Shown: one piece after another, positions 36,801-41,800 of the stretch
Numbering within the stretch: position 1 is the first letter of the stretch
Layout of the letters: each line of letters opens with the position of its first letter
IMG/VR virus record: IMGVR_UViG_3300032265_002598
Location: 62,001-126,000 of that record
DNA length: 64,000 nucleotides
Source of the DNA: a virus
Reading direction: 5' to 3' (one strand)
The notes under the pieces: model-generated
The model's database searches: none
Told to the model about the DNA's origin: nothing
What the model saw: only the letters and a program-made list of their open reading frames with translations
Program-made: the position numbers and the translations under genes

Positions 36801-38848
36801 CTTCAATTTTAAAATCCAAAGATGAAACAAATCAGAATATAACTAGTCTTGCAAAATACAATTCTTCTAGTGCTAACTCTGTTGGAAATAGCATTGGAGC
36901 AATTGGTCAGCAGGTTGTAATGAAGTCAAATGATAATATTAAACACGTTTCTAAAGGTGGTACAGTATATGCTGCTGAAGGTCAATTAATTAATTTCCAG
37001 CCTCATGGCACAGACACTATTCCTGCGATGCTAACTCCTGGAGAATTTGTTGTTAACGCTAGAGCAACACAACAGAATCTTCAATTATTACAGGCTATTA
37101 ATAAAAATAAAGGAGGAATGGTTTATGCTCAAGATGGTATATTAGTACCTAATTCTAGAGAGCTTCAACAATATGGGGATATAAAACAGGACACATTTGA
37201 CCCATCAAAAGCAACAACTCCTAGTTCTGATAAGCGAAAAGCTAAAAGAAGTGAGTATTTACAGAAACAAATAGAGAGAGAAGAAGCAAAAGAATTTAAT
37301 AAATTAGGAATTAACTATAATAATAGTACTACCATAGAAGATATACTAAAAGCTTTGAAAAAACAAAGAAATTACCAAGAAAAAAACGATTACTATCTAC
37401 GTCAATTTATTTCGGATGAATCATTAGGATTAAGACTAAAAAGATTTCCAAAAATTAGCAAAGCAATTGAAACTATAAAAGAACAATCGACTATAAATCC
37501 ATTCGATCCTCCAACAACAGATCCTCTTAATCCTGCCAAACCATCTACAGTTGATGAGCCAAAAGTATATTATAAAGGTGTCGAAACAAAAGCAAATGGA
37601 GGAATGATCTACGCTGCTGAAGGAAAATTAATCAATTTCCAGCCTCGTGGTACTGATACTGTTCCCGCTATGTTAACTCCTGGAGAGTTTGTTGTTAATC
37701 GTCAAGCCACCCAACAAAATCTCTCTTTACTAAAAACTATTAATAGTGGTAATTATAAGGAATCTTCTAAAGGATACTCTCATGGGGGAGTAATATATCT
37801 GGAAAAGGGTGCTCAAGTTCCCCCAGAGTTGCGGGGACTTGAAAATAGTGCTGTTGGTCAAATAATATTAAAAGTCAAAGCTCAAGCTGAAAGTTATCCT
37901 AATCTTTTTGAGGCTCTTGATGATAAAGCTATAAATCAAAATCTTAAAAAAGATGAATTAGTGACAAAGTACGAAGATGCTTGGAAAACTATGGATCCTA
38001 GTGCTAGATATTCATCGGCCCAACAACAATTTAAAACAGATAAAGCTAGAGTAGATTATTTAGAAGAAATATATACTAACAGTATGAATGCTTATGATAG
38101 TATTTTGAAAAGTACTCTATCTCCAAGAGCTAACTATATTAAAGTAAAAGATAAAAGTATAATAGAAATACTGCTTGGACAAAAAGTAGCTAAATTAGAA
38201 CACGATGTAATACATGAAACTTGGGTTGAATTATTCAAAAAGCATCCAGAATTTCGTAGTGGTCCTATTAATGCTGGAGCAACCCAGGCCGCTGGAACAG
38301 GTACTGTAGCAGGACAAACAACGGTAGCAGCAGCAGGAAAACAATATGGTGGTATGATTTATGCTAATCATGGTATGATGATTCCTTATATTCCAAGAGG
38401 TAGTGATACTGTTCCTGCTATGTTAACACCGGGCGAATTTGTTGTTAATAGAGCATCAACCCAGCAAAATCTACCTTTATTACAAGCTATTAACAATAAT
38501 CGATATAGTCGTGGCGGCAGTGTTAAGTATTTAGCTCATGGTGCAATGGCTGATGAGTCTGGTGCTGGTGGTGGTGTATCTAATGGTGGAGGCTCATCCT
38601 CACCCAATATGGATGGATTAAGCCAGTTTACGACAAAATTTGAAGAATTTATTGGCCAATTAAAAGCAATAAACTTACCACCAATTATTAATGTTATGGG
38701 TAATCATAAGGTTGAGGTAGTATTTAATGGAGCAGAAGTATTGAAACAACTCAGTGAAACAGCCATCAGTGATATGGTTGTTGCAGAAGTTGGTAGAGCT
38801 ATGGGTACTCTTAGTGATCAAACAGAAGGCGCTTTAGGGAGAAAATAA
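21809..38848 (+). CDS. Tail tape measure protein, 5,679 residues, with embedded enzyme-like domains
   Basis: Residues about 130-510 match the TP901-type tape measure core (LSTGLGVTAKDLAGVSVTLS, RESAETIATGLRTIFTRLQR, KIVEELGGFRQIGKVIPLI). Beyond it lie unusual parts: a PD-(D/E)XK-like segment (about 580-760), a HAD-phosphatase-like segment (about 980-1135), long helical stretches, hydrophobic segments at about 1714-1788 that could enter a membrane, a degenerate EF-hand at 3874, an EF-hand pair at 4216-4258, and a Pro/Gln/Gly-rich linker (about 4500-4555). Nine copies of a TPGEFVVN-type motif punctuate it. The protein would fix tail length inside the tube and leave through it into the cell. At about 0.15 nm per residue it predicts a tail near 0.85 micrometre if all of it is extended. 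No peptidoglycan hydrolase motif was recognised. It is preceded by a terminator, and its TAATG overlaps the next start. Confidence 0.9.
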   Translation: MAKGFNLTAQINLQGPSNINVIVSNIKKQLGTISANVNLKIDPASAKTVASLNSSLNQLNLTLKATASSATNAADAVRDLLSAMNGVASVKLPSQAAQVSSSLNNVAASSASAQKALSASRTEIEEFGNQAGLAVRRFAAFSTVTSVIYGLTGAIRGGISDFIDFDKQLTRIAQVTGESKDGLGRLKGTITELSTGLGVTAKDLAGVSVTLSQAGLTARDTEKALRALALSALTASFDDMNQTVEGSIALMRQFKIGSNELEAALGSINAVSAKFAVESSDIIAAIQRTGGVFAAASRGVSEGKDALNEFIAVFTSVRATTRESAETIATGLRTIFTRLQRGDTIEALKEYGVNLTDLDGKFVGAYKAVQLLAEGLGQIDPRDLKFSKIVEELGGFRQIGKVIPLIQEFTTAQQALQVAQAGQGSLASDAAKGQLALAVQISKTKQEFLSLIRSIGDTDSFQKMVTVGLSLASALIKVADAAKGIIPLIGLFAAFKGASAIRQFSAGFGTGFGGGAAKQNNRPLGFATGGLVPGQGNSDSVSARLTPGEFVVRKSAVKAIGSNNLHRMNRYTTGGIVNQIGGVPGKTIVQNSKNQLVGFSPKDTYSISDGSENLIIKYDSKKQNYRARGKILDPSLVNRLFKNNFQSTVSWEEIVAKSYNGRLVNGKNDKFPIDIIAGNTLIDAKFRPEESYKPMDALGKALSYRLYKASGGRYNYENNGQQKLKLNSLVRNTLTENQDNIKDSGQIKFVYPEFQDIPTDLPGIKSNVTKRQAQLSSKRTSSMQRGYAQSSIDIFGGSTFSGNKTDINTLSPYDKKSRLFGGGSVRKFENAGLVTPTAGTAANASEILKVLTLPGAMAASGASAGDILKILKKKNVLTPKEQDIKNKILGAYTKKTSGIRLAENADIQKAITEGLLFGAAGFKGRAFPITPRMDIPGLKNAVKVRITSGVLDSEMSKKLLKKMTVGLNSVANKTSRNIMIKDILKQTGPLYADFDRTLAFGADKILGDPTKPKYSEFSDRSKVAGALRTANLSILGKAIASTVRKTPEFANNLNVISARPQSTMDLIAGWLASKGIPIPLNRIKGVGGPQVTPEQIASLKADLMNPEGAFVDDDPRNIAESERRGIRSYLYKKQNVGPTGRKKLGEANAKGYLAERVIHELGGPIANKAATNYGIDFPDGLKSAAKYFGIPSDIPTDAKLTLNGPAELKSQIGNYLKVRGYAGGGSVTADYYSLEKSSGLKSFEFDNAVKFAKTMNYSMSEFQTYLKKLQVEKQNKSGVKTDKDALRKSLISGTPTATSRQMSLAESLKGPADAGYRPILTEAQRVAAARADVRNATRGFASGGLVPGVGNQDTVPANLNVGDFVIRKKAVSTIGASNLSSLNKRASGGEISNTVPALLTPGEFVINRKTASSIGTATLNRLNYADKASKFNNGGPVGTVQEFAIGGAVQRLFFGGPSLPAKPSNPTEGNVQISTTVGDQLRGMVTALNDLGISSSKTAEIIKKGGQISYQAAIKAYSADIQKMRLNGASAIQVADAERKLRDIRADAAKNIETRKKLSGVGADQLQNIDTSAQFEKERLTNQKRNSLRKKGITGEAADKVLEGSAANIEKIAYQSAAKSQGVDLKGMGLNGQDMQKYIQRSMMDAKTLQQMNAQYLQTRKKDLEAVGHSAAEAHKIAQKEIKEREAILRDVAKSRGMADPTGKGSSEKLSQRMMMAGFMLPMIGSAASSLINPESSAASAATSAGIQGVTNTVGMGLGTMSMIPLEKLGKFGGILGMAAVAAAAVGQAMIDARNATIEFEKKMGQNKAEKALEEVGKTFEKLEKDIKNINLQKIIITKLAEASTNIKSSVEADVKRAKAYWTNLLDAYFGGAGTSQGNREAAERSKILEKGGVGKYFQATGFGQAMMGNVSGADAAASASRSAQIRGYAPETAQQNAKIFADTASQINRLIEQKFKGGESLESILTSITDASQPEFQQFAEVLAKSNAVIGQQILYIESDIHLKADQKKAQIEAIQATYAEAEARRIYGVVARQKEIKSLEQSTGLFSRSLERMYQNMEQSINRTIFTLDKMSKELDLVVSSFKGEATVGQGSLDSINMLQNPRAYSKNDRESARDQASSFFSGNRDLVKGLLNAGDNLEQVIMTTLSNTFRDNPAANNEQIGIAIERNVKDQLANLSLPSDVGDKLAAEVQKALGDLRKEDNSKVDFAQLAEKIPQLSKVIESAKRAQEVAIKALENWQNALNNYSTRTNQLVDLQVDTNNRLRKSTQILADSQIDLAKSLGQEIGVSDTRRVAESKTGQLTGGLISPKDITDNILNLEGNRRAQETGSNIARNRGASGVDDFMNMQKGLKDTNTALRENYEALKNLADNSDVASAALGKIQEAQQKNQGRVSFIEKLVTSTPDEMDGLGKALGRLQTNMNGQVNTIQRSQGAQQAYYEALQNGASGFEAMRAAQTAFANERKETLGALNDIMPFLGNNKQSNNIKANVLEGMLKESGQGVSPIMQQVLTTLRNPQADPETQAAMAQYQQATNLQSEANRQLAMLNTNLAGQIADASAKALKDALTGTALTFQNAELTNIRDDVAIIKNLIGAGTTTPTTKASGGVIYAAAGMGIDFSPKGTDTVPAMLTPGEFVVNRAATQRNLPLLRSINSQKHSSGGPVRYYAGGGYVSSIMKDQTDLRGEGLKVTDKNYLDPDSEDFKNLVSDKSPTVFSGWKNYTRSQASGEGRKEGDNIYAPARWWYGIAGMGPGEIAFNNRGALLAGAAPKIEVTPDGYFQYTATQPTTVDPINQVQPMGLLMSKGVIGTRPIRQDQIIKYKEKILAIKRNMGAQAWGDDPSDFDIGSLEDINGVQGKSGGPGKEYDPNISIGKNIGIIISPNKNRPIITPVFPSEETTDIQKVWLEMTTAASLVPTGYYGTIVSPHAVETGGTLRTDNSETVPGANNSNAGQDIRDKGLKIDLLSTPRTSVVPNAAMATVEANWVRAKADIDAKINSQRINTTFYKDTLASVEADNFKFVRTKVNNRLDQLQKQLQNLYENRSLVEDIGPSKEFLDLEPLNAPDPIVDLHVLSATKNNELRQKIKELQAISPTIREDKGWRGLNVGTIGAAFGEKWMDGNAIDIQDEMAAGPLKEFPWIANLDPTILLANLAADIRRKQEDLASGKEYGFNVSQITHSVNEKLPAPLDQYSLKHTEQYLKYTGPLWNPDDPNADPSGFLTDNPLKDYFVVKPSPAKEDMFQYAGEAFKNQRNFASKNKPFDLSDLISKLQPAQTQTIADYIKNPTDPQLTTDLKNIAVGVNPSLITAKTVGVSKPIGLEGFDLFSQEDNTPINLNIGSYLTHAIEELAQEQKRKALGVTGEIDNAKGLSIGIADTDKQKASVNLTRGALNVFGRSKIPGFANGWLARYIGRMPSILGMAKNNNIVKSGTSYIANVFNEAGAYASKLFQMARNPQQYNALKEAYVMISGATSAFNGLSNGDTRFLKLLQDQGDYSALFRSLGASSSFQKAANNELTADYQAQLGQELKGSKIRKVGADGSLSYADFNNSVPKTYQDLVDTALNPYNEFTSPSIRKGLINTLIADISNGKDSLGMPFFDKRTLDYINNNLRTLQSWYGGDGNAWPGQDSFYDETLDAKIRTDSVINALNNNAAGGLLDQANLANTQLGVATKFGNLPSAQWFEARKIAQPQFRATGGMIYASEGQMINFQPRGTDTVPAMLTPGEFVVNRQATQKNLPLLQSINNGNHYSKGGPVNYLSDGGEAAPFNAITGNRVKEKPEDKDSPLTKYKISSVLYPYVSYPFDERGYSQDLPPELKMLNTLGGYGGGIGYTNIFFDTDLAKSLRSIRSNKNNQYATSTAVNNSSAEFIKQFKFRDIDNNDKLTGFDFSSFLSDSDNILGLIDPDLGDGFAPKNLIAWKKAEDRVKARSSAKAVIANLTPDLENIKAVIQDQHPVDGSNNTNDRNSYGAQGQAAIAMRMLIYNVIETWKKDSIESIEGLGSDNAQVNSQQVAEDIYKGNKTPLTKKLVDWLDKKEGAKTLVEKAKELFPGRSPDDAPNDKFLASDFAQIGDLFRNAPKFIEALYKGETPLAKGKKHIFSLLSQGARVKGIEALIKARTLFSGSDQSVLGERTVYADPSRTPENTIGRDKLVYRNNPMGSVFGADRDQSGLTAAEKAKIEERLREHDWAGSLDNTGSSPSHAMRDPRFTTTVGNDLNWDKDGDGRVSKEEWLEKFSGMDNGGKRLFSKYDLNNNGFLELKEFTKFYNESKGTLGPENDAAAVDLGRSINERHANRVKPVDALKAMFEDKKIREALTTNAKYSITETFIPKNLKNISQNEIDEPKILKELQDKYSELYPKRTTIPDILNNELPLPKYIDDKFADLFADRAEFAPLGVLNNYHIEDLHKVIREPFHFTNKNTSRNLLLEKNFDFNKEPWKELVKPYEKSPYQLPFGFQSATQLLKSNADHWFDTTIFPENNWNNPRSWRDDKYSIGVIPYDPKSVQQGQWSIPPGQQVGNSVPPGQQAGTPASQAGTVPPGQPPTGTSGSTVPPNKPVENKLVGSTIRDKYYDELTYKEYLASLIKAEKAPEAPDKKLFTTPAFYTIGPDGQKVRDTAYDTRETQRRIGGGKPIDKDDINHAMVSTLANDIYNDYNNVQSHLGTFKNPRSDANVKDQSLSGIELGYGNLVNNLTKLSTLTNLSKMKNKPIMVGEAKNIPFSIDDVVDRLRVMREIYNNEILSKKKEKLGKINDSILDDFFSSTAKITETNNVPTPADGKPFSGKEVRTNRGIPGPIRMPVRGMTGVETQYKNSYNHYRRILGEYNYHQMVGRGKRYAQGHKTTTRVAKTLSSGGMVYASNGMLIPYAPKGTDTVPAMLTPGEFVVNRAATQANLPLLQSINKNKGGEISYYATGGMAAPDTASISYDIRQQEANTLNNQKTSMNSSKTLNAIIDTQKTTQNIQSSTQQFIPSVNSSFSSLFVESKNISKGVQGVRRDITNVDSSILKSKDETNQNITSLAKYNSSSANSVGNSIGAIGQQVVMKSNDNIKHVSKGGTVYAAEGQLINFQPHGTDTIPAMLTPGEFVVNARATQQNLQLLQAINKNKGGMVYAQDGILVPNSRELQQYGDIKQDTFDPSKATTPSSDKRKAKRSEYLQKQIEREEAKEFNKLGINYNNSTTIEDILKALKKQRNYQEKNDYYLRQFISDESLGLRLKRFPKISKAIETIKEQSTINPFDPPTTDPLNPAKPSTVDEPKVYYKGVETKANGGMIYAAEGKLINFQPRGTDTVPAMLTPGEFVVNRQATQQNLSLLKTINSGNYKESSKGYSHGGVIYLEKGAQVPPELRGLENSAVGQIILKVKAQAESYPNLFEALDDKAINQNLKKDELVTKYEDAWKTMDPSARYSSAQQQFKTDKARVDYLEEIYTNSMNAYDSILKSTLSPRANYIKVKDKSIIEILLGQKVAKLEHDVIHETWVELFKKHPEFRSGPINAGATQAAGTGTVAGQTTVAAAGKQYGGMIYANHGMMIPYIPRGSDTVPAMLTPGEFVVNRASTQQNLPLLQAINNNRYSRGGSVKYLAHGAMADESGAGGGVSNGGGSSSPNMDGLSQFTTKFEEFIGQLKAINLPPIINVMGNHKVEVVFNGAEVLKQLSETAISDMVVAEVGRAMGTLSDQTEGALGRK
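23540..24080 (+). other. PD-(D/E)XK nuclease-like segment inside the tape measure
   Basis: After the first motif copy the sequence turns into a mixed alpha/beta domain. It reads E652/E653 (SWEEIVAKSYNG), then P672-I-D674, IIAGNTLI, then D683-A-K685, and a following helix (MDALGKALSYRLY). This matches the order E...PD...(D/E)xK of PD-(D/E)XK nuclease folds. Activity is not demonstrated, and D-x-K in place of E-x-K is an accepted variant. Confidence is moderate because the motif is short. Confidence 0.5.
24740..25215 (+). other. HAD-superfamily phosphatase-like segment inside the tape measure
   Basis: All four HAD motifs appear in order: motif I D993-F-D995-R-T997 (YADFDRTLAFGAD), motif II S1057 in VISARP, a candidate motif III K1084 in RIKGVGG, and motif IV D1112-D1113-D1114 (GAFVDDDPRN). 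The helix between II and III (STMDLIAGWLASKGIPIP) is also typical of nucleotidase or polynucleotide phosphatase relatives. The key catalytic residues are present, so activity is plausible. Confidence 0.7.
33428..33463 (+). other. Degenerate EF-hand-like loop in the tape measure
   Basis: Residues 3874-3885 read DIDNNDKLTGFD. Acidic or amide residues occupy loop positions 1, 3, 5, 6 and 12, with Leu at position 8. It departs from the canonical loop at position 6 (Asp for Gly) and position 12 (Asp for Glu), so calcium binding is uncertain. Confidence 0.4.
34454..34582 (+). other. EF-hand pair in the tape measure
   Basis: Loop 1 (residues 4216-4227, DKDGDGRVSKEE) is canonical, with D1, D3, D5, G6, V8 and E12. 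Loop 2 (4247-4258, DLNNNGFLELKE) has D1, N3, N5, G6, L8 and E12. The 19 residues between the loops contain a helix (WLEKFSGM, then KRLFSKY), as in paired EF-hands. Calcium binding is strongly suggested by the family. Confidence 0.75.
35310..35470 (+). other. Pro/Gln/Gly-rich linker in the tape measure
   Basis: The segment encodes repeated PPGQQ and PPGQPP units with GTPASQAG and GTSGSTVPP. This is a low-complexity, probably disordered spacer between helical segments. The same bases keep an open frame on another register (35088-35468), which is a by-product of base composition. Confidence 0.8.
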
Positions 38849-41800
38849 TGGCTGACACAACAATTTCGGGTACACTAAATGTTGGTTCTGGTACAACTCC
38901 GGATATAAAACTATCAGATACCGCTGGTATCTCTAGCTCTTTTAATATTAACAAATTAGATATTGACTTTAGTATTAAAGGAACGGGTAATGGTTTGATG
39001 TATTTCGATGCCTCAACAGGAAGAGTTGGTATCGGAACCGGTGTGCCTGACGCTGTTTTGCACGTTGTTGCTCCATGCGCCAAAGACGGATTGATTATTG
39101 AAAGTGTAACCAATTGTCCAACTGGCGTAACTCTATTGTTAGTTCATAACCCCCAAACTGCTCCAGTATCAGGTAGTTATCCTGCTATAATTAATCTTGC
39201 TGGTCGTGATACTAATTATAATAAAATAGCATATGGACAAATTGTGTCTAAAATACTAGATCCTATCACAGGATATACTAGTGGAGAAATTCTTTTTACA
39301 GTTGATAATCGTGGTACTAATACTCCAGTATTTAAAGCTAATGTAAAAAATATAGTATTGGGAGGTAATAATAGCGTATCTGGTTATTCATATACTGTTA
39401 TTGGCGGTAGTAATGCTGTAACAGGCGTAGGTATCACTAGTATTGGAGCTTACAATAGTGGACTATCTAATAGTGGTCTAATTATTGGAAATGCCAATAT
39501 TTTTAATGGCACTAAAATTGTTGCCTTAGTAAATAATTCTAAATTTGTTGGAGCCAATAATATTGCTATGGGAGATACTGTAGCTATTACTGGTTTATCT
39601 AATATTTTTATAGGCAACTCAAATCTCCTTAGCGGATCAAATAATATTTTGATGGGAGATAACAATTCTTTTAATGGAGATATGAGTATTGGTTTAACTC
39701 AATTATCTTCAAATACCGGGTCATCAGGCATTATTTTTGGAGCTTATGCTACTAATAGTGGAAATAATAATATATACATAGGTAATCTTAATAATTTGAT
39801 TGGTAATTCTAATAATGTTGTTGGCTCCCTAGTTTCTGTTACAGGAGACAGCAATAATATTTATGGCAGTTCTGATTCTATCTTAGGATCTAAATTAATT
39901 TCTATAGGATCAAATCAGTTTTTAAATACTGTAACTAGTGGTATTTTTATTGGTAATGATATGTCATTATCTAATTCTAATAAACTTTTATTTTTAGGTA
40001 TGGGCAATACCAATACAAAAGATGGTCTAGCAAAAAGCATTTTGATTGGTATCAACAATAATCTAAGTAATGGTACCCCAGATCAAATTTTATTGATTGG
40101 TCAATCAAATATTATACAAAACATTACAGGTTCTGTTGTACTAGGTAATACTAATAATGTTAGCGGGTCTGTTTCTAATAATTTAGTTATGGGTAATTCC
40201 AATGCTGTATCATTAATTAGCACAAATAATTTAGTTTTAGGAATATTAAACAATCAAACTGGTATTTATATTGATTCTGCTGGTAGTATAACAGGATCAG
40301 GTAAAAGACCAGCTGGAACTGTTATTAATTCTATAGTTGCTGGTATAAATAATGTAGTATATGCTGGAAATAGTCATATTGTAGTTGGTAATAAAAATGC
40401 TATATCGGGTTCTAGTAGTAATACTTTAGGATCATATAATAATCTTCAAAATAGTACAAATGCTTATAATATTGGTAATTCTAACTTTTTAGTAGGTAGT
40501 CAACTAGCTACAGTTGGTAGTAAAATTAATTTGATTGGTCAAGAATCAGTGGTATTCAACACATCCAATCAACAAATGAATGTTTTTGGTAGTGGTAACA
40601 TTGTTTTAGGATACAACCAAGTTGTTAATAATGGTATTGCTGTAGGTACTTCTAATAGATTAGATGGCTTAAATAATATTGTTTATGGTCGTAATAATAC
40701 ACTGGGATATACCAGAAATACATGCTTTATGACTGATGCTGGTGGCACTACTATTACTATTCCAACTAAAGGAATGTTAGCCCAGTATTTACAGGGAGAT
40801 AAAATATTAGTTTCTTTTCAGAATCCCCCATCAACATCTAACACTTTTGTAAGAACTATTTCGGCAATTGTAGAAGATACAATTGAGCCAAAAACCTATA
40901 TTACTCTTGATATTCCAGTGATTCTTGATTATGGAAATGGTTATTATTCTATAAATAATGCATTTGATGATAATAATAGTCCTTCAAATGTTGTTAGTGG
41001 GCTTATCATGCCATACCAAAGAATGGGTGGTGCTGGTGGAGCAGAACTTAATCCTGTATATGGATCTAATAATATTATTGTTGGATCTAATAATAGATAT
41101 CCTTTTACTAGTGGTTTAATTTTAGGCTATAATAACTATATGTCTGGTGTGAGAAATATAGCTATTGGATATGGTTTGACCGGAGTTGCAGATGATACTC
41201 TATATTTGGGTACTAATAATAGTAATAAGATGATTCTTGATAATTATAAGATTGTTTTTAATTCCGGTAAACTACAACAGAATCTTATTGTTAAGTCTGC
41301 TTCAGATTCTACTAGTGTTCTCAATGCTAATCTTAATAATAATAGAGTTGGCATTAATACAGATTCTCCAACATCTGATTTTTCTGTTAGTGGACTTTTA
41401 ACCACTACAGATTTTAAATTAGGATTTTCTTCTCCAGATGCTTATGTATTAACCAGTAATACTAATGGAGTTGGAACATGGCAGCTACCAGTTAGATTAT
41501 CTGGTACTAATGGAGGCATGTTATTTAAGATTACTGATAAAGGAGCAAGTGGTATTGCAGAAATTGGATATGATCCCAATAATAAACAATTAGGATTTAA
41601 TTTAGGTGGTAATAATGAACTCTATATTAATAGTACTGGTTTATTTCTAAATGATCAGGCTTTAGCTTATAAAGTAAGAATTCGCGGTAGTGGTGGTGTA
41701 GATTTTGCAAGAATATTATTTGATACTGACTATCCTAATCATAGAATTAATTTTTATAATATCGGCGGTAATTCTGGTAATTTCAATAATTTTACTTTAA

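Larger units (their letters stand above)
23383..38542 (+). repeat. Nine dispersed copies of a TPGEFVVN-type motif within the tape measure
   Basis: Copies lie at 23383-23533, 25826-25975, 25976-26113, 29615-29821, 32879-33088, 36341-36538, 36947-37138, 37589-37798 and 38339-38542. The last six are closely alike, with the order GG-x-[IV]-YA, G-x-x-I-x-[FY], GTDTVPAMLTPGEFVVN, ATQ-x-NLPLLQ-x-IN, and usually a further GG. The first three are shorter and end in IG-x-x-x-L. LTPGEFV motifs are widespread in tape measure proteins; their role is not known to me. Spacing ranges from none (copies 2 and 3) to over 3.5 kb. Confidence 0.95.

Noticed and set aside
23383-38542. CRISPR-like regular repeats
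   Set aside because: The repeats are protein-coding, of about 140-210 bases, irregularly spaced, and in frame with the tape measure.
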